From contig JAGZUC010000013.1 in assembly GCA_018380195.1 (NCBI GenBank), positions 12,140-76,139 on the forward strand: a stretch of DNA of 64,000 nucleotides. Direction: 5' to 3'. The notes below the pieces were generated by a model, which was not told where the DNA came from, made no database searches, and worked only from the letters and a program-made list of their open reading frames with translations. The first letter of the stretch is position 1. Each line of letters starts with the position of its first letter. Origin of the DNA: Collinsella sp. Lineage in GTDB: Bacteria > Actinomycetota > Coriobacteriia > Coriobacteriales > Coriobacteriaceae. The translations under genes were made by a program, and so were the position numbers. Shown here one piece after another: positions 17,407 to 26,035 of this stretch.

Positions 17407-19262
17407 TGGCAGACGAGACCAAGACTCAGATTCCCAAGCCCACCCGCCAGCGTGGTCCCATGGGCCGCATGGGCGGCATGCGTCGCGGCGAAAAGGCCAA
17501 GGACTTTAAGGGCACCATGAGGCAGCTGCTCGGCTATATCGGCCAGCACAAGATTGCCGTGTTTGCCGCCGTCGCCTTTGCCGTGTGCTCGGTCATCTTT
17601 AACATTGTGGGACCCAAGGTGCTCGGCCAGGTTACGACCAAGCTGTTCGAAGGCCTGGTCGCCAAGGTCAACGGCACCGGCGACGTTGACTTTGACTGGA
17701 TCGCCAAGACGCTCGGCTTTTTGCTCTGCCTGTATCTGGCGAGCTCTGTCTGCAGCCTGGTCCAGGGCTGGCTCATGACCGGTGTCACGCAAAAGATCTG
17801 CTACCGCATGCGCAAGGAGATCGCAGCCAAGATTGCCGTCGTGCCGATGAGCTACTTCAATGGTCACAGCAAGGGCGATGTGCTCAGCCGCATCACCAAC
17901 GACGTCGACACACTCGGCCAGTCGCTCAACCAGAGCGTGACGCAGCTTATTACGTCCGTCACGCAGATTATCGGCGTGCTCGTCATGATGCTGTCGATCA
18001 GCCTGCCGCTCGCCGGCGTCACCGTGCTCACGCTGCCGGCCGCCGCGATTATCTTGATGGTGATGATTCACTTCTCGCAGCCGTACTTCCGCGAGCAGCA
18101 GCAGGTCCTGGGCACCGTCAACGGCATTATCGAGGAGGATTTTGCCGGCCAGAACGTCATTCAGGTGTTCGACCGCGCCGAGGCCTCGATCGAGGAGTTC
18201 GACCGCCAAAACGACCGCCTCTTTATTAGTGGCTGGCGTTCGCAGTTCCTGTCGGGCCTGATGATGCCGCTTATGAGCTTGGTGGGTAACATGGGCTACG
18301 TGGGCGTCGTCGTCGTGGGTGCGCAGCTCGCGCTGACCGGCAATGCCACGCCCGGCGACATCCAGAGCTTTATCCAGTACGTTCGCAACTTTACGCAGCC
18401 CGTGCAGCAGCTGGGCAACGTGAGCAACACGATGCAGTCGATGGCCGCTGCCACCGAGCGCGTCTTTGAGTTCCTGGCCGCGCCCGAGGAGGAGCAAAAG
18501 ACCGACGCGCAGATCCCCGAGAAGCGCCCCGGTCACGTGGAGTTCGACCATGTCAAGTTTGGCTACACGCCCGACAAGACCATCATCCACGACTTTAGCT
18601 GCGAGGCGCAGCCCGGCCAGACCATCGCCATCGTCGGCCCCACCGGCGCCGGCAAGACCACGCTCATCAAGCTGCTGCAGCGCTTTTACGACGTGGACGG
18701 CGGTTCGCTGCGCGTCGAGGGCGTCGACGTGCGCGACTGGGACCGCGCGGCGCTGCGCGGCGAGTTTGCCATGGTGCTGCAGGACACCTGGCTGTTTAAC
18801 GGCACCATCCGCGAGAACATCCGCTACGGACGCCCCGATGCAAGCGATGCCGAGGTCGAGGCCGCTGCACGCGCCGCACGCTGCGACCACTTTATCCATA
18901 CGCTCGCCGGCGGCTACGACTTTATGATCAACGAGGAGGGCACTAACCTGTCGCAGGGTCAGCGCCAGCTCGTGACCATCGCCCGTGCCATTTTGGCCGA
19001 CCGTCCGGCGCTGATTTTGGACGAGGCGACCTCCAACGTTGACACTCGTACCGAGGAGCTTATTCAGCGTGCCATGGATGCGCTGATGCAGGGCCGCACC
19101 AGCTTTGTTATCGCACATCGCCTGTCCACGATCCGCAACGCCGACGTGATCTTGGTAATTCGCGACGGCGACATCGTCGAGAAGGGCACGCACGACGAGC
19201 TGCTCGCCCAGGGCGGCTTCTACGCCGACCTGTACAACTCGCAGTTCGACGAGGCGGCGTAA
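17406..19262 (+). CDS. ABC exporter half-transporter, catalytically competent partner
   Basis: A 618-aa type IV ABC exporter subunit: six TM helices in residues about 45-340, then the nucleotide-binding domain with Walker A GPTGAGKTT near 412, signature LSQGQRQL and Walker B ALILDEA (535-541) with the normal Glu540. Paired with the preceding degenerate half, it should form a heterodimeric multidrug or lipid exporter of the LmrCD/BmrCD type. The N-terminus is basic and Met/Arg-rich. ATG 17406 shares one base with the TAA of the upstream gene, indicating tight coupling. A strong terminator follows. The substrate is unknown. Confidence 0.92.
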   Translation: MADETKTQIPKPTRQRGPMGRMGGMRRGEKAKDFKGTMRQLLGYIGQHKIAVFAAVAFAVCSVIFNIVGPKVLGQVTTKLFEGLVAKVNGTGDVDFDWIAKTLGFLLCLYLASSVCSLVQGWLMTGVTQKICYRMRKEIAAKIAVVPMSYFNGHSKGDVLSRITNDVDTLGQSLNQSVTQLITSVTQIIGVLVMMLSISLPLAGVTVLTLPAAAIILMVMIHFSQPYFREQQQVLGTVNGIIEEDFAGQNVIQVFDRAEASIEEFDRQNDRLFISGWRSQFLSGLMMPLMSLVGNMGYVGVVVVGAQLALTGNATPGDIQSFIQYVRNFTQPVQQLGNVSNTMQSMAAATERVFEFLAAPEEEQKTDAQIPEKRPGHVEFDHVKFGYTPDKTIIHDFSCEAQPGQTIAIVGPTGAGKTTLIKLLQRFYDVDGGSLRVEGVDVRDWDRAALRGEFAMVLQDTWLFNGTIRENIRYGRPDASDAEVEAAARAARCDHFIHTLAGGYDFMINEEGTNLSQGQRQLVTIARAILADRPALILDEATSNVDTRTEELIQRAMDALMQGRTSFVIAHRLSTIRNADVILVIRDGDIVEKGTHDELLAQGGFYADLYNSQFDEAA

Positions 19263-19295
19263 ATTCTGCCGCAGGGAACGAATAACGCCCGAGAA

Positions 19296-19326
19296 CGGGG
19301 GCGCAGGGCAACCTGCGCCCCCGTTT
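19296..19326 (+). terminator. Intrinsic terminator of the MarR-ABC operon
   Basis: GGGGGCGCAGG, loop GCAA, CCTGCGCCCCC, then GTTTTTGTTTT, 33 nt after the exporter stop. Confidence 0.92.
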
Positions 19327-19382
19327 TTGTTTTGCAGCCCTCGAAGCGCCTTCCCTGAGACCTCATTGACGGCGTTTTCCAG

Positions 19383-19622
19383 ACCCCGTGGGCAAAAAAG
19401 AGCAAATATGAGTACTGTTACCTTTTTAGTAACAGCCAAAACCGCCTCAAATGACCTCTTTGCGGCTTCTATACGCCTTCAAATTAATCAAAACGCCCGT
19501 TAGTATGCTTCTGTGTGCCAACGTTAATGAACATATTTGTTGTTGTGTCTATTATCTTGTAAGCTCGATATGAGACTACGCCAGCAACAGTACTCATATT
19601 TGCCATTTTTTGCCCACGGGGT
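19383..19622. mobile_element. MITE-like 240-bp element with 37-bp terminal inverted repeats
   Basis: Arms 19383-19419 and 19586-19622 are inverted copies with two mismatches, beginning ACCCCGTGGGCAAAAAA and ending AACAGTACTCATATTTG on the inner side. The ~166-bp interior is AT-richer than its surroundings and has no credible gene, though it includes a CTGTTAC/GTAACAG mini-hairpin. No clear target-site duplication is visible, so mobility is inferred. It occupies part of the 576-bp gap before aroF. The remaining 19623-19838 is leader sequence without a recognisable riboswitch or T-box. Confidence 0.5.
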
Positions 19623-19838
19623 ATGCCGCAGAAGATCCAACTTGCTCTAGCGTGCCGTACGCCGACCCCCCTTCCGGCGAGTGCCGACATTTTCCCAGAT
19701 AAAACCGACCAAAATAAACCTGTCCCTTTTTGGTAGGTTTCGGGGTAGCAAGGGCTTGCACTTTAGCGTGCGACAGCGGATAATGCCGAGCATTCGACAA
19801 TACGCTTATTGCTCTTTCTATAGATTGAGGAGGCCCCT

Positions 19839-20870
19839 ATGGCCATGGAATTCAAACGCAAGTTGCCAATCCCCATGGAGATCCGCAAGGAAATGCCGCT
19901 TTCTGCCGAGCTTACCGCCAAAAAGCAGGCATTTGACGCCGAGGTCGCCAAAGTCTTTACCGGCGAGGACGCACGCAAGGTGCTCATCATCGGCCCGTGC
20001 TCTGCCGACCGCGAGGATTCGGTACTTGAGTACATGAACCGACTGGCCAAGACCGCCGAGGAGGTCAAGGACAAGCTCATCATCATTCCGCGCGTCTACA
20101 CCAATAAGCCGCGCACCAAGGGCACCGGCTACAAGGGCCTTCTGCACAACCCCAACCCCGAGGCTCCCGACGACCTGCTCGAGGGCGTCAAGGCCATCCG
20201 CCATATGCACCTGCGTGTTATTGAGGAAACGGGCTTCTTCACCGCCGACGAGATGCTCTATCCGTCCAACTACCAATACCTCGTTGACCTGCTGAGCTAT
20301 GTTGCCGTGGGCGCACGCTCGGTCGAAAACCAGGAGCATCGTCTGGTGTCGAGCGGCATTTCGGTACCCGTCGGCATGAAGAATCCCACTGCTGGCTCTA
20401 CCACCGTTATGCTCAACTCCATTTACGCCGCGCAGGCGCACCAGAGCTTCATCTTCCGCAACTGGGAGGTCGAGTGCGACGGCAATCCGCTCGCGCACGC
20501 AGTTATGCGTGGCTACATCGGTCTCGATGGGCGCACCTACCCCAACTACCACTACGAACACCTGGAACGTCTGGCCGAGCGCTATACCGAGCACGCCGGC
20601 TATGCCAATCCGGCAGCGGTCATCGACTGCAACCACGACAACTCGGGCAAGCGTCCGCTGGAGCAATATCGCATTTGCAAGGAGGTGCTCGACAGCTGCC
20701 GCCGCAACGAGTCCATCTCTAAGCTGGTCAAGGGCTTTATGATCGAGTCCTACCTGGAAGACGGCAACCAGCCGGTCGACGGCGGCGTCTTTGGCAAGTC
20801 GATCACCGACCCGTGTCTGGGCTGGGAAAAGACCGACTACCTCATCCACGAGATCGCGGAACGTATTTAG
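19839..20870 (+). CDS. aroF: 3-deoxy-7-phosphoheptulonate (DAHP) synthase, type I
   Basis: A 343-aa cytosolic enzyme that condenses phosphoenolpyruvate with erythrose-4-phosphate, the first step of aromatic amino acid synthesis. Family blocks are IIGPCSADRED near 50, RVYTNKPRTKGTGYKG near 88 (substrate loop), GARSVENQEHR, VGMKNPTAGST and the metal-site DCNHDNSGK. Length matches the AroFGH type (about 350). The N-terminus has the segment that in E. coli enzymes contributes to feedback inhibition; which amino acid inhibits cannot be told here. ATG 19839 has GAGGAGG a few nt upstream. It is monocistronic, followed by a hairpin and a dispersed repeat. Confidence 0.95.
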   Translation: MAMEFKRKLPIPMEIRKEMPLSAELTAKKQAFDAEVAKVFTGEDARKVLIIGPCSADREDSVLEYMNRLAKTAEEVKDKLIIIPRVYTNKPRTKGTGYKGLLHNPNPEAPDDLLEGVKAIRHMHLRVIEETGFFTADEMLYPSNYQYLVDLLSYVAVGARSVENQEHRLVSSGISVPVGMKNPTAGSTTVMLNSIYAAQAHQSFIFRNWEVECDGNPLAHAVMRGYIGLDGRTYPNYHYEHLERLAERYTEHAGYANPAAVIDCNHDNSGKRPLEQYRICKEVLDSCRRNESISKLVKGFMIESYLEDGNQPVDGGVFGKSITDPCLGWEKTDYLIHEIAERI

Positions 20871-20896
20871 TTACGCGGTTTTACCAAACCGCGTAA
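20871..20896 (+). terminator. Hairpin directly after the DAHP synthase stop
   Basis: TTACGCGGTTT, loop TACC, AAACCGCGTAA is a perfect 11-bp stem starting at the base after the stop. No U-tract follows; termination may be completed by the repeat 30 bp further on. Confidence 0.6.
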
Positions 20897-20925
20897 CGGC
20901 TCGACGCTGCGCGGGCCGCACCTGT

Positions 20926-21077
20926 ACAATCTGACGTTCAACTTCAAGGGCGCGACCAGAAGGTCAGCGCCCTTTCGTTTCACGTCACCTTGTCTCAAAT
21001 GCGACCCGCTCGCTATCCGTCCTCTACCTGCGGCGTTGTCTTGCTCCGGATGCGGCAGTTAGGGACGTTCCTTTTCT
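20926..21077 (+). repeat. Dispersed terminator-bearing repeat, copy 1 (after aroF)
   Basis: This matches the minus strand of 37062-37215. About the first 88 bp, from ACAATCTGACGTTC onward, differ at a single position by eye; the tail is less conserved and ends with GGGACGTTCCTTTTCT. It contains a strong hairpin, AAGGGCGC-GACC-AGAA-GGTC-A-GCGCCCTT followed by TCGTTT. Both copies have the same orientation relative to the gene they follow. Confidence 0.78.
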
Positions 21078-21131
21078 AGTCATTGGGGACGTTCTTGTTT
21101 GACTAGTCGTTTAAGAACGTCCCCAACGACT
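21078..21131. repeat. Inverted repeat next to dispersed repeat copy 1
   Basis: AGTCATTGGGGACGTTCTT (21078-21096) and AAGAACGTCCCCAACGACT (21113-21131), 19-bp arms with one mismatch. The right side (GTCCCCAACGACTACC...GAGTTGC) resembles 41614-41645. The rest of the gap to 21402 shows no gene; a GAGTAGGCTTT segment near 21184 is also found at about 14418. Confidence 0.6.
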
Positions 21132-21402
21132 ACCCGGGGGAGTTGCCTTACCTCGTGGCGGTCTTCTAGCAGAAAAACCGAGTGAGTAGGCTTTTTGCAG
21201 GAGGCCAAGCATGCCCCAAAACGCCACAGCTCTGACCTGCAGTTTTATAGATCATTTGTCGCGATGTGCTCGGCAAGTTCAAAAAAGTCTACTCACTTGC
21301 ATCCGAAACGCACCAGATAGGCAAAAATAACCGCCGCAAGAGGTCCCCAGCCCCTTCGCGGCGGTCACACGCCTCTGGTTTTGCGACCGTTTTGCCCGCT
21401 TG

Positions 21403-23625
21403 TTATTCGCTGTAGCGGGTAGCGATGGCGGCTTGTACCATGCCGGTGCTCATGAGGTAGGTCACCAGGAAGTAACCACCATAGGCTGCCAGGAAGATCG
21501 CGCAGGTGAGGCCCACGGTGCCGCCTATGCTCATGTTGCCGAACGTGCTCACCAGCTCGATGATCACCTTGAGCGCCACAAAGGAGTGAGCCAGCCCCAC
21601 TGCCAGCGGGAACAGGAAGAATACCGCTTGCTGCGCCATCACCGAATGGCGGATCTGGCGGTCGTCACAGCCGATCTGTGCCAGCACACGATAGCTGCGG
21701 CTGCCGTCGGCCACATTGGAGAGCTGCTGGATCGACAGTATCGCCGCGCACGCAACGACCAGTACAAAGCCAATGTAGATGGCCAAATAGCTAATCATGC
21801 CGTTCATCTGCGCCGCCTGCGTGTACATCTCGGAGCGTGTAATGAAGATTCCCCACGACCCCGGCTCCTTGCCGTCAACGAGCAGATTGTCGAGCACCGT
21901 GTATTTAATGCTCTCGTCTGCCTCAGTCGTATCCATCCCCTGTTTGTAGTTAACGAGTAGGCTACTGGAATACGGCTGCAGCTTAAGCTGGGACAACAGC
22001 TCGTCGGCAACGACGACGGTACCCGGATTACTGCTCATCGCCGAGATGGCGATGGCCGCCGTGTCCTTGTCCGACTTATCGGTTGCGGGCTTGAGCTCAT
22101 GCCCGCCCAAGGTGAGGGTATGGCCGCCGGCCATGTATTTGGTGTACAGGTCGCCCAGATCACCGCCCATATCACACGTAAGCAAGTACTGGTCGAGGCC
22201 AATGCTCACTGGCTCCTCGCCCATCATCTGGCGCAGTTTGTTGTACTGGCTCGCCGGCGTCACAAACAGGCCCATCGTATCGGCATTGCTACCCCCGAAC
22301 GCCTTGGGAAGCTTTTCGCCCATGGTCTTGCACATCTCACTTGGAGTCACCGAAGGATCCGAGCCGCCAAGCGGGTAACTCAGATACGAATCGATCTGCA
22401 CATGCTCACCGGCAACATCGGCGATACTGACCTTCTTGCCGGTCTCGTCGTTGTTGTCCGCCGACTTGCCCTTACGATCGCCGTGCCATGGATCGCCGTG
22501 CCATGCGGAGTACAAATCGACCGTACTATCGGCCAGCACCATGCGATCGGCCTCAGACGGATTGACATACTCCTTGTAGTAGTCGAGCGTTTCGGGCGTG
22601 TAATAGATATACGTCTGCGACATGTCGGCCGGCGTATAGCGCTCCAGATTCTCATTCATCACGTTGGCGATCGACATACCGCACGTCACCGAGGTAATGG
22701 CGAGGAACAGAATCATCGCGATGACGCCCATCGAAAAGCACACCGTATTGACCTTGGCCGAAAGCTGACGCACGGTAAACATATTGAGGCCGCGCCAATA
22801 CACGCTGCGCAGGCTCTGCAGCAGCTTGATGAGCATGCCCGAGAGTCCCCAGAACAGGGCAAAGGTGCCCACGGTAACCATAGCGGTCGTAATACCAAAC
22901 TGGTTCATGGCCTCTTGCAGCTTGCTGTCCGTCGCGGTTAGCGGGAACCCATCACGTAGCAGACGGTAATAGGCCACGCCCACAAGCACCACGCCCACGG
23001 CAAAGATGGCAATTGCGATCCAGGGGTTGCGTGTCTTGATGCTCTCGTTGCGACGCTCGGCACCCATAAGCTCGATAAGTTTGGTACGACGCACGGCGCG
23101 AAGGTTCAGCAGTAGCGTGAGCACAAACATTACGAGCATGCAGGCAAGGGTCAGATTGAACGCATGCACCGAGAAAAAGAAGTGGAAATTGGCAATCTGT
23201 GTCTTAAAAAGCGAGGCCGTAAAGAACGTCATGAGCTGGGAGAGTCCCACACCCAGCACAATGCCGGCGACAAAGGCCACGACCGATACTATCACGGTCT
23301 CGAGCGCCATGATCGTGGCGACGCGCCCGCGCCCCATGCCGAGCACCTGGTACAGGCCAAACTCCTTCTTGCGGCGTTTCATGATGAAGTTATTGGCATA
23401 CACCATCAAAAAGGCCATGACACCGGCCAAAAAGTACGTCAGGTCGCCGAGTATGCTGCCCATAACCTGCGCCAAGCCCTCTTCATCGATGCCGGCGATG
23501 TCGACCTGCATCGAGATGGTGTTAAAGGCATAGAAGACCGTGACGCCCAGGGTGAGCGTCAAAAGGTAGACGAGGTAGTCGCGGCCGGCGCGGCGGACGT
23601 TGCCCCAAGCGAGTTTACAGAGCAT
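21403..23625 (-). CDS. FtsX-type ABC transporter permease (BceB-like)
   Basis: A 740-aa integral membrane protein. An N-terminal FtsX core has TM helices near 20-40, 65-85, 105-130 and 155-175, with KEFGLYQVLGMGR between them. More TM segments lie at about 210-310. A large extracytoplasmic domain (about 335-610) is followed by the C-terminal FtsX core with SYRVLAQIGCDDRQIRHS. This layout resembles permeases of the bacitracin/lantibiotic-resistance (Bce) group. ATG 23625 has GAGGG six nt upstream and overlaps the ATPase gene by 11 bases. No two-component system is adjacent, so antimicrobial-peptide sensing is only a possibility. Confidence 0.87.
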   Translation of the reverse strand: MLCKLAWGNVRRAGRDYLVYLLTLTLGVTVFYAFNTISMQVDIAGIDEEGLAQVMGSILGDLTYFLAGVMAFLMVYANNFIMKRRKKEFGLYQVLGMGRGRVATIMALETVIVSVVAFVAGIVLGVGLSQLMTFFTASLFKTQIANFHFFFSVHAFNLTLACMLVMFVLTLLLNLRAVRRTKLIELMGAERRNESIKTRNPWIAIAIFAVGVVLVGVAYYRLLRDGFPLTATDSKLQEAMNQFGITTAMVTVGTFALFWGLSGMLIKLLQSLRSVYWRGLNMFTVRQLSAKVNTVCFSMGVIAMILFLAITSVTCGMSIANVMNENLERYTPADMSQTYIYYTPETLDYYKEYVNPSEADRMVLADSTVDLYSAWHGDPWHGDRKGKSADNNDETGKKVSIADVAGEHVQIDSYLSYPLGGSDPSVTPSEMCKTMGEKLPKAFGGSNADTMGLFVTPASQYNKLRQMMGEEPVSIGLDQYLLTCDMGGDLGDLYTKYMAGGHTLTLGGHELKPATDKSDKDTAAIAISAMSSNPGTVVVADELLSQLKLQPYSSSLLVNYKQGMDTTEADESIKYTVLDNLLVDGKEPGSWGIFITRSEMYTQAAQMNGMISYLAIYIGFVLVVACAAILSIQQLSNVADGSRSYRVLAQIGCDDRQIRHSVMAQQAVFFLFPLAVGLAHSFVALKVIIELVSTFGNMSIGGTVGLTCAIFLAAYGGYFLVTYLMSTGMVQAAIATRYSE

Positions 23626-24400
23626 CGGAGCCCTCACCGCCCATCATGGCAACGACCTCCATAATGCGGTCGAAGAACTCTCGGCGGTCGGTGTCGCCAC
23701 GGCGCAGCTCGGTGAAGATCTTGCCGTCGCGGATAAACAACACGCGGCTCGTGTAGCTGGCAGCAAAGCTGTCATGCGTGACCATGAGCACGGTGGCGCG
23801 CAGGCGGCGATTGAGGGCCTCCAGGCTCTCGAGCAGCAGACGAGCGCTTTTAGAATCGAGGGCGCCGGTGGGCTCGTCGGCCATGATCATGGTGGGGTCG
23901 GTGACGAGCGCGCGAGCCGCGGCAACGCGCTGTTGCTGACCGCCGGACATCTGGTAGGGATACTTGTCGAGCACCTGGCTGATGGACAGGCGCGCTGCCA
24001 CATCCTGCACGCGGGTCGAGATCTCTGCCGAGTTTGTGCGGGCAATGGTGAGCGGCAGGGCGATGTTCTCGCGTGCCGTGAGCGTATCGAGCAGGTTGGA
24101 GTCCTGGAAGATAAAGCCCAGCTCCTCGCGGCGGAACTGCGAGAGTTTGGCCTGCTTCATGCGCGTCACGTCCTGGCCGTTAATGCGGATCGTGCCGCTC
24201 GTGGCGCTATCGATGGTCGACACGCAGTTGAGCAACGTCGACTTGCCCGAGCCCGAAGCACCCATGATGCCAACGAATTCGCCGCGGTTGACGGTAAAGC
24301 TGACGTCGTTGAGCGCGCGGGTCACGTTGCCCAACGCGCCGTATACCTTTTCGAGATGCGCGACCTCCAGTACCGGGGTCGCCATGTGCGTGGTTTGCAT
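23615..24400 (-). CDS. ABC transporter ATP-binding protein (BceA/MacB-LolD group)
   Basis: A 261-aa ATPase with Walker A GASGSGKST near residue 47, the Q-loop in FIFQDSNLL, signature MSGGQQQR, Walker B MIMADEPTGALDSK, and switch histidine in VTHDS. The DEPTGALD form is typical of the ATPases that energise FtsX-like permeases. ATG 24400 has AAGGA eight nt upstream. It is the first gene of a two-gene operon; the permease starts before it ends. It is divergent from the MutT-Vsr fusion across a 148-bp promoter region. Confidence 0.93.
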   Translation of the reverse strand: MQTTHMATPVLEVAHLEKVYGALGNVTRALNDVSFTVNRGEFVGIMGASGSGKSTLLNCVSTIDSATSGTIRINGQDVTRMKQAKLSQFRREELGFIFQDSNLLDTLTARENIALPLTIARTNSAEISTRVQDVAARLSISQVLDKYPYQMSGGQQQRVAAARALVTDPTMIMADEPTGALDSKSARLLLESLEALNRRLRATVLMVTHDSFAASYTSRVLFIRDGKIFTELRRGDTDRREFFDRIMEVVAMMGGEGSDAL

Positions 24401-24548
24401 ACCGAGTCCTTTCTTGCGATTAGTCTACGGCATCTATAGTCGCAAGAAGACGAGTCGGCTACCATCGATATGGCTTACGCTTGCCTTACCGTTGTGTAAG
24501 GTACGGGTAGCTAGCCTGCCACGCGTTGATGTTGAGAGAGGACTCCTG

Positions 24549-25538
24549 TTGAAGACTGTTCATGTTGCCGCTGGGATCATTCGCAAGGAAGGATCTGACG
24601 AGCTGCTTGCCGTGCAGCGCGGCTACGGCGACATGCAGGGACTTTGGGAGTTTCCCGGTGGCAAACTCATGCGCGGCGAGACACCCGAAGACGCCGTACG
24701 CCGTGAGCTCATGGAAGAGCTGCAGGTAAAAGTCACCAACCTGCGCGATTTCTATACCGTTGAGTATGACTACCCCGATTTTCATCTCTCCATGGAGTGC
24801 TACTACTGCTCGCTCGCCGATGAATCCGATGAGCCTCAGAAGCACGACCGCCAGCTCGATATCCGCTGGATTCCGCGCACCTCGCTTGCCACCGTTGAGT
24901 GGATGCCCGCCGACAAAGGACTTATCGATGCCCTGATTGAGCTGAAGGAAGACCGACTCGAGGCCAACGGCAGCACCAACGACGCCGAGACCGCAACGGC
25001 TGACGAGCCTGCCGCCAAACCCAAGCGCAAAACCAAACGCCGCAGCAAAAAACACCCCAAACCAGGTCTGTTGGACGGTATCGACACCTCGGACCTCTCC
25101 GCTGACGAGCGCGAACTGGTCCGCCGTCGCGCCGCCATCAAAAAGTCCATGAAGGGCAACAAGCGCGCCAACACCAAGCCCGAGCTGCTCGTACGACAGC
25201 ACCTGCGCGCAGCGGGCCTTACGGGTTATCGCTTGGAATGGAAGGTTCCCGGCAAGCCCGACATCGCCTTCCCCGGCCGCAAGATCGCCATCTTCGTCAA
25301 CGGCTGCTTTTGGCACCGCTGCCCCAAGTGCAAGCCCAGCCAGCCCAAGCGCAACGTTGAGTTTTGGGAGGCAAAGTTCCGCCGCAACGTCGAGCGCGAC
25401 CGCGCCGCCGTGGCAGCGCTTACCGAAATGGGCTGGACGCCCATAACCATCTGGGAATGCGAGCTCAAAAAAGACTGCATCGACGCCACGATGGAAAAGG
25501 TCATCGAGCAAGTTCGTGCCGCGACCCCGCAGCGCTAA
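24549..25538 (+). CDS. Nudix (MutT-like) - Vsr endonuclease fusion protein
   Basis: A 329-aa two-domain protein. Residues 1-135 are a Nudix hydrolase with the box GGKLMRGETPEDAVRRELM at 37-55 and EE just after. MutT relatives hydrolyse oxidised nucleotides such as 8-oxo-dGTP. A Lys/Arg-rich linker (about 150-175) leads to a very-short-patch repair endonuclease domain (about 190-325): NTKPELLVRQHLR, KPDIAF with the catalytic-position D238, VNGCFWHRCPKC with H256 and Cys zinc-ligand candidates, RNVERD, and WECELKK. TTG 24549 is chosen because AGAGGA lies six nt upstream and translation begins right at the Nudix strand KTVHVAAGII. An upstream frame extension only reads antisense to the ABC gene. 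No Dcm methylase is in the window. Confidence 0.85.
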   Translation: MKTVHVAAGIIRKEGSDELLAVQRGYGDMQGLWEFPGGKLMRGETPEDAVRRELMEELQVKVTNLRDFYTVEYDYPDFHLSMECYYCSLADESDEPQKHDRQLDIRWIPRTSLATVEWMPADKGLIDALIELKEDRLEANGSTNDAETATADEPAAKPKRKTKRRSKKHPKPGLLDGIDTSDLSADERELVRRRAAIKKSMKGNKRANTKPELLVRQHLRAAGLTGYRLEWKVPGKPDIAFPGRKIAIFVNGCFWHRCPKCKPSQPKRNVEFWEAKFRRNVERDRAAVAALTEMGWTPITIWECELKKDCIDATMEKVIEQVRAATPQR

Positions 25539-25791
25539 AACAAGCCATTCACAGGTCCCGCACGCGCGCGCCACATCCGCATCACAAACCTTAGAAAGCC
25601 CTTAAGCTCAAAACCTTACAAGAGTGTTACTCAGTAACTCTGACCTGCGGTTTCATCGTAATTGCAAACCTCATTAAGCCTTTCTTTAGCGCTTCTTTGC
25701 AACGACCGCGGCATAATACTGCCAACGCACGGGACCTAGCAGCACACCCCGTGCGCAACCTTTTGGTGGACATCGAGGAGGCCGCATAAGC

Positions 25792-26001
25792 ATGCATTCT
25801 TCCAATGACGCAGCACAGCAGCCATCCCTAAAATATGCAGACCTTTTCTCCTTCCCCCCGACACAGAGAGACGGCCTCCTCGACTCCCCCACCACAAAAA
25901 CCAACCGGTCAACCAATCAGAGCCTCAACTTGCGAGCATCATTCGAAAAGCTCCAAGCATCTCTAGACAAGGCGTTCCCCGAACAGGCAAGAGCAATCTA
26001 A
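25792..26001 (+). CDS. Small hypothetical protein (69 aa)
   Basis: A short hydrophilic ORF with GAGGAGG about 10 nt upstream of its ATG, ending 34 bp before the AraC-type gene. The C-terminal half (LRASFEKLQASLDKAFPEQ) looks helical and amphipathic. No motif or transmembrane segment was recognised. The good ribosome site supports translation, but composition alone does not prove it. The 253 bp upstream (25539-25791) hold no gene or clear repeat. Confidence 0.45.
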   Translation: MHSSNDAAQQPSLKYADLFSFPPTQRDGLLDSPTTKTNRSTNQSLNLRASFEKLQASLDKAFPEQARAI

Positions 26002-26035
26002 GCCCATCGCGCTTTATACTGATGCCATACGAAAC

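Noticed and set aside
17403..19439. 678-aa open frame opposite the second ABC exporter gene
   Set aside because: Antisense to a gene with intact ABC motifs; composition is Val/Leu/Asp/His-biased with no domain.
19623..19838. T-box or amino-acid attenuator in the aroF leader
   Set aside because: No T-box core sequence, no short aromatic-codon-rich leader peptide and no terminator directly before the start were visible.
23964..24548. N-terminal extension of the Nudix-Vsr protein
   Set aside because: The frame is open upstream but overlaps the ABC ATPase gene antisense; the Nudix fold begins at 24549, where a ribosome site is found.
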